From positions 1,296,001 through 1,360,000 of the forward strand of contig NZ_CP072141.1 of the NCBI RefSeq assembly GCF_019355555.1: a stretch of 64,000 nt of DNA. Reading direction: 5' to 3'. Below are positions 28,696-37,470 of the stretch, one piece after another. The stretch is from Rhizobium sp. L51/94. Lineage in GTDB: Bacteria; Pseudomonadota; Alphaproteobacteria; Rhizobiales; Rhizobiaceae. Within the stretch, counting starts at the first letter, position 1. Each line of letters opens with the position of its first letter. A model generated the notes under the pieces. The model was given only the letters and a program-made list of their open reading frames with translations. It did not search any database and was not told the origin of the DNA. A program made the position numbers and the translations under genes.

Positions 28696-29574
28696 CTAGG
28701 GTTGGCAATCATGCATTGCCAGCCATCTGCCCGGGGTCATACCGAAGGCGGCCCGGAAATGGCGGGTAAAATGTGCCTGATCGGCAAACCCCGCTTCTGC
28801 AGCGGCTCCGGCAAGGCCATAGCCGGCACCTAGCAGCCGCTTGGCTCGGTCAAGACGACGCATCACGAGATAACGGTGCGGACTGGTGCCGAAGGCCCGC
28901 CGGAACTGCCGCGACAGTTCGTAACGGTCCAGACCGCTGATCGCCTCCAACGTTTCGGAACTGACACCCTCTTCGCAATGCTCGGTCAAAAAATCACGCG
29001 CCAGCAGGACAGCTGGGCGATCGATTCTCGTGGGTGCTTTCCTCGGGTCGTCGGCCTGTCGGAAGAGTCCCGCCGTCAGCCGCGCAACCGCGTCGTCCAT
29101 CGCCAGATCGTTCGGCGCATGGTCGAGATCCGAAAGGACGTCCGCCAGCGCAGACAATAGGCCAGCGTCAGTCACGACGGGATCGCGGACGAAGGGCAGG
29201 GCCCGATTGCCCACCTCGAGGAGGCCGACCACCGCGGGCGGCAAATAGAGCATCCGGTAGATCAGTCCGTCGTCGGTGCCTGCCGCGCCATCGTGGACTT
29301 CATCGGGATGCAGAACGATCACGTTGCCGGGACGGCTAAAGCGCTCCGCGCCGCGATAGCGGAACGTCTGGACACCACGGAGGGTCAGACCCAGTGCATA
29401 TGTGTCATGTCTGTGCGGCGAAAAGCCGTTGCCGTGAAAGCGCGCTTCCATGCGCTCGATGCCGTGGCTGGACGCGGCGATGCTCAATCCGTCGCGAAAA
29501 CCGCTCTTGCACGAACGTTCAAGACCGAGGGCATGGGCAGGCGCTATTCGATCGGTTCTTTCGATGCCTTCCAT
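28696..29574 (-). CDS. AraC-family transcriptional regulator
   Basis: About 292 residues. An N-terminal cupin domain (FSPHRHDTYALGLTLRGVQT, HPDEVHDG) is followed by a C-terminal AraC DNA-binding domain with two helix-turn-helix units (LEAISGLDRYELSRQFRRAF and GLAGAAAEAGFADQAHFTR) ending RHFRAAFGMTPGRW. The start is uncertain: ATG 29574 and ATG 29589 both have weak ribosome sites. It faces the DUF2000 gene head to head with only ~13 bp between start codons, so it very probably regulates that gene and itself. Confidence 0.85.
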   Translation of the reverse strand: MEGIERTDRIAPAHALGLERSCKSGFRDGLSIAASSHGIERMEARFHGNGFSPHRHDTYALGLTLRGVQTFRYRGAERFSRPGNVIVLHPDEVHDGAAGTDDGLIYRMLYLPPAVVGLLEVGNRALPFVRDPVVTDAGLLSALADVLSDLDHAPNDLAMDDAVARLTAGLFRQADDPRKAPTRIDRPAVLLARDFLTEHCEEGVSSETLEAISGLDRYELSRQFRRAFGTSPHRYLVMRRLDRAKRLLGAGYGLAGAAAEAGFADQAHFTRHFRAAFGMTPGRWLAMHDCQP

Positions 29575-29587
29575 GGAGTTCTTGTAC

Positions 29588-29995
29588 ATGTTCGATACCA
29601 AAATCGCGATTGTCATCCGCCATGACCTCGCTACCTGGCAGAAGCTCAACGTCACGGCCTTCCTTGTGAGCGGGATCACTGCCCAGTCGCCGGAAATCAT
29701 CGGCGAAGCATACCGGGATGCTCTCGGCCATGTCTACAGTCCCATGAGCGTTCAGCCGATGGTCGTGCTTGTGGCGGATCAGGACGTGCTAAGGACTATC
29801 CACAAGCGCGCGCTGGAACGCCAGGCGCGAGTATCGGCCTATATCGAAGAAATGTTCGCGACAGGTCACGATGCCGCCAACCGGGCCGTATTCCTCGAGT
29901 TCGGTCCCGACACCGCCAGGCTGGTCGGCATCGCGCTGCGGGCCGAAAAGAAGCTCGTGGACAAGATCGTCAAAGGTGCGAGTTTGCATCCCTGA
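29588..29995 (+). CDS. DUF2000 family protein
   Basis: 135 residues starting FDTKIAIVIRHDLATWQKLN, then VTAFLVSGI and MSVQPMVVLVADQD, the conserved core of DUF2000 (peptidyl-tRNA hydrolase-2-like fold). GGAG lies nine bases before the ATG. No biochemical function is established for the family to my knowledge. The divergent AraC regulator implies ligand- or stress-responsive expression. An intrinsic terminator follows. Confidence 0.8.
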   Translation: MFDTKIAIVIRHDLATWQKLNVTAFLVSGITAQSPEIIGEAYRDALGHVYSPMSVQPMVVLVADQDVLRTIHKRALERQARVSAYIEEMFATGHDAANRAVFLEFGPDTARLVGIALRAEKKLVDKIVKGASLHP

Positions 29996-30029
29996 CACGT
30001 TTCTGGGCCATCAAAACCTGAAACGCAAA

Positions 30030-30047
30030 ACGGGCCTCGCGGCCCGT
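30030..30047. terminator. Bidirectional terminator between the DUF2000 gene and gcrA
   Basis: ACGGGCC-TCGC-GGCCCGT is a perfect 7-bp stem with an A-run on its left and a T-rich right flank, lying between the 3' ends of two convergent genes. Confidence 0.8.
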
Positions 30048-30071
30048 TCTCTGTTGTCGTTTTTACCCGGC

Positions 30072-30599
30072 TTAGCGGGCGGCGCGACGGCGCTCGTGAA
30101 CTGGCTGGTACGCCAACTTCTGGTGGTATGTGCAGTAGGGAGACTGATCTGGCGATTCATGACCGCAGAAGTGAAAGTCGTCCTTCAGCGGATCGCCGAC
30201 CGGCCACTTGCAGGTGCGTTCCGTCAGGTCCGTCAGACCAATGCGGCGGGCAACCGGCGCGATGGCATTGGAGGATGGGCGGAACTGCACGGGTGCCGTT
30301 GCGTCTAGCTCGGCATCTTCCTTGACCATGGTTGCGCCTTCGGCACGAACCGTCGAGCGCGGGGCGGCAGGGCGGGCGCCAAAGGTGGTCGGCCGGGCGG
30401 GAGCAACGTTACGCTTGGTGGAGCGCGCCGTCGACGATGTGCCGCCGGCCTTTGCTCGGCCTGGCAGGCAAAGTCGATGCACCTTGCCGATGACAGCGTT
30501 ACGGCTGACGCCGCCGAGCTGCGCCGCGATCTGGCTGGCGCTCAATCCTTCGGCCCATAATTTCGTGAGCCTTTCGACGCGCTCGTCCGTCCAATTCAT
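30072..30599 (-). CDS. gcrA: Cell-cycle regulator GcrA
   Basis: 175 residues opening MNWTDERVERLTKLWAEGLS followed by ASQIAAQLGGVSRNAVIGKV, the diagnostic GcrA DNA-binding domain. A variable Arg/Ala-rich linker leads to a C-terminal RNA-polymerase-binding domain (TERTCKWPVGDP, FHFCGH, SPYCTYH). In alphaproteobacteria GcrA works with sigma-70 at promoters carrying GANTC sites methylated by CcrM. GGAGACAAGC precedes the ATG. The upstream DNA holds a dense GANTC cluster, which suggests that gcrA or argD expression depends on methylation state. Confidence 0.96.
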   Translation of the reverse strand: MNWTDERVERLTKLWAEGLSASQIAAQLGGVSRNAVIGKVHRLCLPGRAKAGGTSSTARSTKRNVAPARPTTFGARPAAPRSTVRAEGATMVKEDAELDATAPVQFRPSSNAIAPVARRIGLTDLTERTCKWPVGDPLKDDFHFCGHESPDQSPYCTYHQKLAYQPVHERRRAAR

Positions 30600-30628
30600 G
30601 CTTGTCTCCGACTGCGTTCATGATGGCG

Positions 30629-30778
30629 GAATCCTTCGCCATTGCCTCGAATGCTATCGAGGCACAAAACGCTCTTAAATTGTGGTGACTAGGTCCGCCG
30701 CATTGCAGTCTAGTAATCAAGATTTAACCTAGTGTGAGGCTGACTCCGTGACAAGAGTCGCGGGAATCGCGGAGAATC
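30629..30778. promoter_or_regulatory. GANTC (CcrM) site cluster upstream of gcrA
   Basis: GANTC sites occur at 30629, 30742, 30755, 30764 and 30774, the last four within 37 bp. Random expectation is about one per 256 bp. The location between gcrA and argD fits methylation-dependent control of gcrA. Confidence 0.7.
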
Positions 30779-30948
30779 GATTTCCAAGTTTTCCCCAACT
30801 TGCTGCCTACTGTGGTATTTCTGCAATAGCCTTAATGCCCGTCTCCAGACCCTCACGATATGGCTTTTGCCGCAAGGTTAAAATCAACTATTCGTTGACT
30901 AATCCACTGTTTGTTGACATGGTTCCGCGGAACGACAATAGTGCCCAA

Positions 30949-30970
30949 GCCGCCGCAAGGCGGCATTTTT
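30949..30970 (+). terminator. Terminator-like hairpin in the argD leader
   Basis: GCCGCC-GCAA-GGCGGC (6-bp perfect stem, GNRA loop) followed by ATTTTT, 66 bases before the argD start. A TTGACA element at 30914 upstream suggests a short transcript ending here or an attenuated argD leader. The rest of the 436-bp gap (30,600-31,035) holds the GANTC cluster and no gene. Confidence 0.65.
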
Positions 30971-31035
30971 CATTGCCGACGGCGGCGTTGCAGGACAACA
31001 GCCGTCACGTCCTGATCGATCGAAGGAATTGCGCC

Positions 31036-32235
31036 ATGGCCGAAGCCGCGCCACTCTACGACACCTATATGCGCGCGCCCCTGCGGTTCGAGCGAGGCGA
31101 GGGCGTATGGCTGATCACGGAAACGGGCGAGCGCTATCTGGATTTCGGCGCCGGCGTCGCCGTGTCGTCGCTCGGTCATGGACATCCGCACCTTGTCGAA
31201 GCGCTGAAGACGCAGGCTGAAAAAGTCTGGCACCTGTCGAACCTCTATGAGGTCCCGGGCCAGGAAATGCTTGCCAGGCGGCTGACCGATGCGACCTTCG
31301 CCGACAAGGTGTTTTTCACCAATTCCGGTGCCGAGGCGCTCGAATGCGCCATCAAGACGGCCCGCCGCTACCAGTATTCGAAGGGCCATCTGGAAAAATT
31401 CCACATCATCACCTTCGAAGGCGCCTTCCACGGCCGGACGTTGGCGACGATCGCTGCCGGCGGCCAGGAAAAATACCTCGAAGGCTTCGGCCCGAAGGCC
31501 CCCGGCTTCGATCAGGTTCCGTTCGGCGACCTCGAGGCCGTCAAGGCGGCGATCTCGGATGCGACCGCAGCGATCCTCATCGAGCCGGTGCAAGGCGAGG
31601 GCGGCGTTCGCCCGGTTGCCAAGGAGTTCATGCGTTCGCTTCGCGAACTCTGCGACGAGCACGGCCTGCTGCTGATCCTCGACGAGGTCCAGTCCGGCGT
31701 CGGTCGCTCCGGCAAATTCTTCTCCCACGAATGGTCTGGCATCACGCCTGACATAATGGCCGTGGCCAAGGGCATCGGTGGCGGCTTTCCGCTCGGTGCG
31801 TGCCTCGCCACTGCAGAAGCTGCCTCCGGTATGAAGGCCGGCACCCACGGCTCGACCTATGGCGGCAATCCGCTGGCCATGGCCGTCGGCGGCGCGGTGC
31901 TGGACGTCATTCTTGCCGAAGGCTTTCTCCAGCATGTCAACGACGTATCCCTGGTCTTCCGCCAGGGGCTGGCATCGCTCAAGGACCGTTATCCCGACAT
32001 CATCGAAGAGGTGCGCGGCCAGGGGCTGCTGCTCGGTATCAAGGCGGCGATCCCGGCTGGCGAACTGCTGCATGCCATACGTGCCGAACACCTGCTGGGC
32101 GTTCCCGCCGGCGACAACGTCATTCGCCTGCTGCCGCCTCTCATCGCTACTGCCGAAGACGCCCGCGAAGGTCTCGCCCGCATCGAGCGTGCCGCAGAAG
32201 CATTGCGCGCCCAGAAATCCCGCAAATCGGCTTGA
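31036..32235 (+). CDS. argD: Acetylornithine aminotransferase
   Basis: 399 residues of class III PLP aminotransferases; converts N-acetylglutamate semialdehyde to N-acetylornithine. Visible: [17 protein letters not shown] (cofactor-phosphate binding), [25 protein letters not shown] (aspartate contacting the pyridine nitrogen), [14 protein letters not shown] with the Schiff-base lysine, and [20 protein letters not shown] precedes the ATG at 31036. It is the first gene of argD-argF-hslO. It may also act on succinyl-diaminopimelate, as in other bacteria. Confidence 0.94.
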   Translation: MAEAAPLYDTYMRAPLRFERGEGVWLITETGERYLDFGAGVAVSSLGHGHPHLVEALKTQAEKVWHLSNLYEVPGQEMLARRLTDATFADKVFFTNSGAEALECAIKTARRYQYSKGHLEKFHIITFEGAFHGRTLATIAAGGQEKYLEGFGPKAPGFDQVPFGDLEAVKAAISDATAAILIEPVQGEGGVRPVAKEFMRSLRELCDEHGLLLILDEVQSGVGRSGKFFSHEWSGITPDIMAVAKGIGGGFPLGACLATAEAASGMKAGTHGSTYGGNPLAMAVGGAVLDVILAEGFLQHVNDVSLVFRQGLASLKDRYPDIIEEVRGQGLLLGIKAAIPAGELLHAIRAEHLLGVPAGDNVIRLLPPLIATAEDAREGLARIERAAEALRAQKSRKSA

Positions 32236-32304
32236 ATTCTACGTCCGTGGGTTCCGGGCTTCGTGCCCGCCACGGGCGTTTTCATTTTTGGAGCACAGCT
32301 AGAC

Positions 32305-33222
32305 ATGGCCTCCCCGAAACACTTCCTCGATCTCTCGACTGTTGCGTCAGGCGACCTGCGCAAGATCCTCGATGACGCAATCCTCCGCAAGAAGGCGACA
32401 AAGGCTGGTACTGCCGGCCGGCCGCTGGAAGGCAAGATGCTGGCGATGATCTTTGAAAAGCCCTCGACCCGCACCCGCGTCTCATTCGATGTCGGCATGC
32501 GCCAGCTCGGCGGCGAAACGCTGTTCCTCTCCGGTACCGAGATGCAGCTCGGTCGCGCCGAGACCATCGGCGATACCGCCAAGGTCCTGTCACGTTACGT
32601 CGATGCGATCATGATCCGTACCACCCAGCACTCGCGCATGCTGGAAATGGCGGAGCACGCAACGGTGCCGGTCATCAACGCGCTCACCGACGACACGCAT
32701 CCTTGCCAGGTGATGGCTGATATCATGACCTTCGAGGAGCACCGTGGTCCGATCAAGGGCAAGACGGTCGCCTGGTCCGGCGATGGCAACAATGTGCTGC
32801 ATTCGCTGATCGAGGGATCGGCGCGTTTCGGCTATCGCATGAATATGGCGGTCCCCCTTGGCTCCGAGCCGAAGGATCACTATTTGAACTGGGCCCGCAA
32901 TCAGGGCGCCGAGATCATGCTCAGCCATGATGCCGACCGTGCGGTCGCCGGCGCCGATTGCGTGGTGACCGATACCTGGGTTTCCATGAATCAGGAGCAT
33001 CGGGCCCGTGGTCACAATGTCTTCCAGCCCTACCAGGTCAATGCGGCTCTGATGGCAGAGGCAGGAAAAGACGCTTTGTTCATGCATTGCCTGCCCGCCC
33101 ATCGCGGCGAAGAGGTGACTGACGAGGTGATCGACGGCCCGCAATCCGTTGTATTCGACGAGGCGGAAAATCGCCTCCATGCGCAGAAGTCTATTCTTGC
33201 ATGGTGCCTGGGCGCGATCTGA
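32305..33222 (+). CDS. argF: Ornithine carbamoyltransferase, anabolic
   Basis: 305 residues. The carbamoyl-phosphate-binding motif [12 protein letters not shown] and the ornithine-binding [11 protein letters not shown] are intact, with TDTWVSM upstream of the latter. It forms citrulline in the arginine pathway, directly after argD, 70 bp downstream. The ATG at 32305 gives the standard family length; a start 42 bp earlier would add atypical residues. Confidence 0.95.
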   Translation: MASPKHFLDLSTVASGDLRKILDDAILRKKATKAGTAGRPLEGKMLAMIFEKPSTRTRVSFDVGMRQLGGETLFLSGTEMQLGRAETIGDTAKVLSRYVDAIMIRTTQHSRMLEMAEHATVPVINALTDDTHPCQVMADIMTFEEHRGPIKGKTVAWSGDGNNVLHSLIEGSARFGYRMNMAVPLGSEPKDHYLNWARNQGAEIMLSHDADRAVAGADCVVTDTWVSMNQEHRARGHNVFQPYQVNAALMAEAGKDALFMHCLPAHRGEEVTDEVIDGPQSVVFDEAENRLHAQKSILAWCLGAI

Positions 33223-33292
33223 GATCAACCAAGCCGCCGTTGTAAACGGTGGCTGCCTGGGCGGCCATCCGCCGGCAGCAAGGAGTAGACCC

Positions 33293-34285
33293 ATGCCAGA
33301 CAGTGCAGCAGCGCTGGGAGAGTTCGGTTATGCCGGCGACGATCATGTTGTGCCCTTCCAGGTCGCGAGCCTCGATGTGCGCGGCCGTGCCGTCCAGCTC
33401 GGCCCGATGCTCGACACAATCCTCGAGCGCCACCATTATCCGGCACCGGTGGCAAGGCTGCTGGCCGAAACCATCGTACTCACCGTGTTGCTCGGCACGT
33501 CGCTGAAGTTCGAAGGCAAGTTCACTGTCCAGACCAAGGGCGACGGACCGGTCGACCTGCTGGTGGCTGATTTCTCGACACCGGAAAACGTCCGCGCCTA
33601 TGCCCGTTTCGATGAGGAAGCACTGGCCTCCGCCATCAAGGCCGGACAAACCGAGCCCGAGCAACTGCTCGGCAAGGGCATCCTCGCCTTTACCATCGAC
33701 CAGGGCCAATATTCGCAGCCCTACCAGGGCATCGTGCCGCTCGACGGATCGTCGCTGGAAGATATAGCCGGCGTCTATTTCCGCCAGTCGGAGCAGATCC
33801 CGACCCGGGTTCGTCTCGGTGCCGCCGAGTTGTTCGACCGCGACGAGGCCGGCAAGCCGCGCCATCGCTGGCGGGCAGGCGGCGTCATTGCACAGTTTCT
33901 GCCGGACGCGCCGGAGCGCATGCGCCTGCCGGATCTCCACGGCGGCGACGGCGACGAGAACGCCATCGACCACACGGACGACGACGCCTGGGCCGAGGCC
34001 CGCTCGCTGCTGGAAACGGTCGATGCCGATGAACTGACCGATCCATTGGTCGGGACCGAGCGCCTGCTCTATCGGCTGTTCCACGAGCGCGGTGCCCGCG
34101 TCTACGCCCCGCAACCGGTCTTCGACCGTTGCAGCTGTTCACGCGACAAGATCAAGGGCGTACTGCAGGGATTTTCTGCGGAGGAGATGGCGGAGAGCGA
34201 GGAAGACGGGCTGATTTCCGTCACTTGCGAATTCTGCTCGACAACCTACCGCTACGAGGCAGCGGAGATACTGGTCAAAAGCTGA
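33293..34285 (+). CDS. hslO: Redox-regulated chaperone Hsp33
   Basis: 330 residues. The C-terminal zinc centre is complete (CSCSRDK and CEFCSTTY, four cysteines), which on oxidation releases zinc and switches on holdase activity. AAGGAG precedes the ATG at 33293. It follows argF by 70 bp; an argF-hslO pair is common in Rhizobiales. A central insert of acidic residues (HGGDGDENAIDHTDDD) lengthens it relative to E. coli Hsp33 (about 292 aa). Confidence 0.94.
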   Translation: MPDSAAALGEFGYAGDDHVVPFQVASLDVRGRAVQLGPMLDTILERHHYPAPVARLLAETIVLTVLLGTSLKFEGKFTVQTKGDGPVDLLVADFSTPENVRAYARFDEEALASAIKAGQTEPEQLLGKGILAFTIDQGQYSQPYQGIVPLDGSSLEDIAGVYFRQSEQIPTRVRLGAAELFDRDEAGKPRHRWRAGGVIAQFLPDAPERMRLPDLHGGDGDENAIDHTDDDAWAEARSLLETVDADELTDPLVGTERLLYRLFHERGARVYAPQPVFDRCSCSRDKIKGVLQGFSAEEMAESEEDGLISVTCEFCSTTYRYEAAEILVKS

Positions 34286-34312
34286 TAGAACAGGCGCCGT
34301 TTTCGGGCGGCG

Positions 34313-34705
34313 TCAGTTCAGCGTCCGCATCAGGCCGGGCGAATCCAGCGAGAAAGCCGGGATTTCGACCTCGAACGTTTCGCCTCGGTCGTTTTCCATG
34401 GAGTAATGGCCGAACATCATGCCCGAAGGCGTATCCAGCGGGCAGCCGGACGAATATTCATAGGTATCCCCGGGGTTCAACTGCGGCTGTTCGCCGACGA
34501 CGCCGGGACCGGTGACTTCGTCGACCTGGCCGTTCTGGTCGGTGATATGCCAGTAGCGCGTAACCAGCCGGACTGCCGATGTCGAGTGGTTTGAGATGAC
34601 GATCCGATAGCCCCAGACATAGCGGCTGTCTTCCGGATCGGATTGCTCCTCCAGATAGAACGGCTCGACGATGACTTCGATATCTCGTGTAAGGGCGCGG
34701 TACAT
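34313..34705 (-). CDS. apaG: ApaG protein
   Basis: 130 residues: [20 protein letters not shown], then [22 protein letters not shown] and [15 protein letters not shown], the conserved fibronectin-III-like ApaG fold. Linked to Mg/Co resistance in enterics, but the biochemical role is unresolved. The ATG at 34705, with GAAGGTGG upstream, gives the normal length; another ATG 15 bp upstream is possible. Convergent with hslO. Confidence 0.93.
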   Translation of the reverse strand: MYRALTRDIEVIVEPFYLEEQSDPEDSRYVWGYRIVISNHSTSAVRLVTRYWHITDQNGQVDEVTGPGVVGEQPQLNPGDTYEYSSGCPLDTPSGMMFGHYSMENDRGETFEVEIPAFSLDSPGLMRTLN

Positions 34706-34858
34706 CCCAGCCACCTTCAATGAATTTGGTTACGATATCCTCTAGCCTTCAACCTTCGTCAAGGAAGGGAAGCCTAATTAAGGCCAAATGCGATGGCTGA
34801 CGCGGCCTTTTGAATATTAAGGATAATGTGCGGGGTTAACACGGACCCGGCGTGTCGC

Positions 34859-34876
34859 CGCCCGGCAAGGCCGGGC
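34859..34876 (-). terminator. Hairpin downstream of metZ
   Basis: GCCCGGC / GCCGGGC arms closed by a short loop, 19 bases past the metZ stop on the minus strand. There is no T-run, so termination activity is uncertain. Confidence 0.4.
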
Positions 34877-34894
34877 AGCCTGTTTGGTATCCGA

Positions 34895-36079
34895 TCAGGC
34901 CGAGACCTTCTCCAGCGCCTGGGCGAAATCCTCGATGAGATCGTCCGTGTCCTCGATGCCGGCCGAAAACCGTACAGTGCCGGGGGAAATTCCGAGCTCG
35001 GCGCGATCCTCGTCGGTCAGGTTCTTGTGGGTGGTGGTGGCTGGATGGGTGATCAGGCTCTTGGCGTCGCCGAGATTGTTGGAGATCTTGACGATTTCCA
35101 GCGCATTCTGCAGCGCGAACGCCGCTTCCTTGCCGCCCTTGAGTTCCATGCAGACCAGCGTAGAGCCGCCGGTCATCTGCTTGGCGATGATATCGGCCTG
35201 CGGATGGTCTTTGCGGCCGGGATAGATCACCTTGGCCACCTTGCCGCTGTCGGCAAGGAAGTCGGCAATGCGGCTGGCATTTTCAGTCTGCTGTTTGACG
35301 CGCACCGGCAGGGTCTCGATACCCTTCAGCAGCGTCCAGGCGGTAAACGGCGACATAGCGGGGCCGGTGTGCCGGTAATAGTCCTGCAGGTGCTCGTCGA
35401 CCCAGTCCTTGTCCGACAGAACGACGCCACCGAGCGAACGACCTTGTCCATCGATATGCTTGGTGGCCGAATAGACGACGATGTGGGCGCCGAGTTCGAG
35501 CGGCTTCTGGAACAACGGTGTAGCAAACACATTGTCTACGACAAGCTTGGCGCCGATCTGGTTGGCGAGTTTCGCGACGCCGGCAATGTCTACCACCTCG
35601 AGCGTCGGATTGGTGGGGCTCTCCAGGAACATCACCTTGGTGTTCGGGCGTATGGCCTGTTCCCAGTTGGCCAGATCGCGGCCGTCGACCAGCGTGCATT
35701 CGATACCGTAGCGCGGCGCCAATGTCTCGACGACCCAGCGGCACGAGCCGAACAGGGCGCGGGCAGCAACGATATGGTCGCCTGCCTTCACCTGGCAGAG
35801 AATCGCCGCGCTGACCGCCGCCATGCCTGATGCCGTCGAGCGCGCTTCCTCGGCGCCTTCCAGCATGCACATGCGCTTTTCGAACATGTCGTTGGTCGGG
35901 CTGCCATAGCGCGCGTAGATGAAGCCTTCCGTCTCGCCCTTGAAGCGGGCTTCCGCCGCCTCCGAGCTGTCGTAGACAAAACCCTGTGTCAGATAGATTG
36001 CTTCGGATGTCTCGCCGAATTGCGAGCGCAACGTGCCGCCATGGACAAGTTGTGTTGCGGGGCGCCAAGTCTTGGTCAT
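34895..36079 (-). CDS. metZ: O-succinylhomoserine sulfhydrylase
   Basis: 394 residues of the Cys/Met-metabolism PLP family. Characteristic stretches are YARYGSPTNDMFEKRMCMLE, PTNPTLEVVDIAGVA, DNVFATPLFQKP and the PLP-lysine motif YSATKHIDGQG. It makes homocysteine directly from O-succinylhomoserine and sulfide. The ATG at 36079 follows GAAGGTGG at about 7-base spacing. Expression is predicted to be controlled by a SAM-II riboswitch with a terminator platform in the 233-bp leader, so high S-adenosylmethionine should shut it off. Confidence 0.93.
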   Translation of the reverse strand: MTKTWRPATQLVHGGTLRSQFGETSEAIYLTQGFVYDSSEAAEARFKGETEGFIYARYGSPTNDMFEKRMCMLEGAEEARSTASGMAAVSAAILCQVKAGDHIVAARALFGSCRWVVETLAPRYGIECTLVDGRDLANWEQAIRPNTKVMFLESPTNPTLEVVDIAGVAKLANQIGAKLVVDNVFATPLFQKPLELGAHIVVYSATKHIDGQGRSLGGVVLSDKDWVDEHLQDYYRHTGPAMSPFTAWTLLKGIETLPVRVKQQTENASRIADFLADSGKVAKVIYPGRKDHPQADIIAKQMTGGSTLVCMELKGGKEAAFALQNALEIVKISNNLGDAKSLITHPATTTHKNLTDEDRAELGISPGTVRFSAGIEDTDDLIEDFAQALEKVSA

Positions 36080-36101
36080 GCCATCACCACCTTCGTGATA
36101 C

Positions 36102-36133
36102 AAAAAAACCGGTCGCAAAAGCAGACCGGTTTT
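36102..36133 (-). terminator. Riboswitch-associated intrinsic terminator before metZ
   Basis: On the minus strand ACCGGTC-(9 nt)-GACCGGT forms a 7-bp stem, extended by flanking A-T pairs, and ends in a run of seven T residues only ~22 bases before the metZ start. An upstream GACCGG (36138-36143) can pair with the same CCGGTC (36124-36129) instead, giving a mutually exclusive antiterminator. Confidence 0.85.
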
Positions 36134-36142
36134 CAACCCGGT

Positions 36143-36197
36143 CTTTTTAGCCATTTATTTAACGTGGCTGCAAGCCGACCGGCCAAATCACCACGGG
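36143..36197 (-). ncRNA. SAM-II riboswitch aptamer
   Basis: The minus strand has the SAM-II landmarks in order: P1 arm CGTGG, the conserved TGATTT loop, GCTTGCAG, the P1 closing arm CCACG (36163-36167), an A/T-rich GTTAAATAAA segment and the terminal GGCTAAAAAG that forms the pseudoknot. This motif is known mainly upstream of met genes in alphaproteobacteria. Its 3' G (36143) is also the first base of the antiterminator arm, so ligand binding should favour the downstream terminator. Confidence 0.9.
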
Positions 36198-36238
36198 ATA
36201 AGACTGCAATACTGCCGTTGGCCGCTTGCGTCAATTCC

Positions 36239-36303
36239 CCGTATTTGGTTTTGTCTGGGGCAAAACAAGGCCCGTATATGGTTTTGTCCGCGACAAAACA
36301 AGG
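36239..36303 (+). repeat. Tandem 32-bp repeat with palindromic cores upstream of dcd
   Basis: Two 32-bp units (36239-36270 and 36272-36303) are identical at 28 positions. Each contains a palindrome; the second is perfect (GTTTTGTC-CGC-GACAAAAC), the first reads GTTTTGTC-TGG-GGCAAAAC. Centres are 33 bp apart, about three helical turns, and the second unit ends in the AAGG of the dcd ribosome site. This looks like a paired operator. Confidence 0.75.
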
Positions 36304-36312
36304 ATTGAGCAC

Positions 36313-37404
36313 ATGGCTCGCGACACTGGAATTTTGGCGGATCGCGCCATTGCCGCTCTTTTCGACGCCGGTCGGCTGACGACCGAAAGGGAGCTCGATT
36401 TCGATCAGATCCAGCCGGCGAGCCTTGACCTGAGGTTGGGGGCGAAAGCGTTTCGCGTCCGTGCGAGCTTCATGCCGGGTCCGAACAATCTCGTCTCCGA
36501 TAAACTGGACCGGCTCAGCCTGCATGTCATCGACCTCAACGAAAGCGCCGTGCTCGAGACCGGCTGCGTCTATATCGTGCCGCTGATGGAGCGTCTCGAC
36601 CTGCCATCGGACATGTCCGCCTCGGCCAACCCGAAAAGCTCGACCGGCCGCCTCGACATCTTCACCCGCGTCATCACCGATTATGCGCAGGAGTTCGACA
36701 AGATCCCGGCCGGCTATTCCGGGCCGCTCTACCTGGAAATCTCGCCACGCACCTTCCCGATCGTCGTGCGCCGTGGTTCGCGCCTGTCGCAGATCCGTTT
36801 CCGGATCGGCCATGCCATGCTGTCTGAGCCGGAATTGCTGACGCTGCACGAGACCGAAACTCTCGTCGCCAGCAAGAAGCCAAACGTGACCGGCGGCGGC
36901 ATCGCACTGTCGATCGACCTCGTCGGCGACGGCAATGGGCTGATCGGCTATCGCGGCAAGCATCACACGGCGGTGGTCGATGTCGACAAGAAGGCCCAGC
37001 ACGACATTTTCGATTTCTGGGAGCCGCTCTACAGCCGCGGTCGGACCGAGCTTATCCTCGATCCCGACGAATTCTACATCCTGGTCTCGCGCGAGGCGGT
37101 GCACGTGCCGCCGGACTACGCCGCCGAAATGACCCCTTACGATCCGCTGGTCGGTGAATTCCGCGTCCACTATGCCGGCTTCTTCGATCCCGGCTTCGGT
37201 CATGCGCCAGCCGGGGGACGTGGCAGCCGCGCGGTGCTCGAAGTGCGCAGCCACGAAGTCCCGTTCATCCTCGAGGATGGCCAGGTCGTCGGCCGCCTCA
37301 TCTACGAGCACATGCTGGAGCTCCCGGCCAGCCTCTACGGCACCGGCGCCGGCTCCAACTATCAGGCGCAGGGCCTGAAACTCTCCAAGCATTTCCGCTT
37401 GTAA
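36313..37404 (+). CDS. dcd: dCTP deaminase, long alphaproteobacterial form
   Basis: 363 residues, about twice the length of E. coli Dcd. It reads as two related halves: IQPASLDLRLGAKAFRV with SANPKSSTGRLDIFTRV in the first, and the second half ending VGRLIYEHMLELPASLYG. The SxxxSSxGR-type and Y/E-containing motifs of trimeric dCTP deaminases/dUTPases are visible. It produces dUTP for dTTP synthesis. Divergent from metZ. The ATG at 36313 has AAGGA upstream, overlapping the repeat described here. Confidence 0.85.
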   Translation: MARDTGILADRAIAALFDAGRLTTERELDFDQIQPASLDLRLGAKAFRVRASFMPGPNNLVSDKLDRLSLHVIDLNESAVLETGCVYIVPLMERLDLPSDMSASANPKSSTGRLDIFTRVITDYAQEFDKIPAGYSGPLYLEISPRTFPIVVRRGSRLSQIRFRIGHAMLSEPELLTLHETETLVASKKPNVTGGGIALSIDLVGDGNGLIGYRGKHHTAVVDVDKKAQHDIFDFWEPLYSRGRTELILDPDEFYILVSREAVHVPPDYAAEMTPYDPLVGEFRVHYAGFFDPGFGHAPAGGRGSRAVLEVRSHEVPFILEDGQVVGRLIYEHMLELPASLYGTGAGSNYQAQGLKLSKHFRL

Positions 37405-37470
37405 CCAGCCATCCCGACCGGCCATTCCATCTTGACAGCCCGGCCGAACTGTTGGAAGGCTTCGCGCCGT

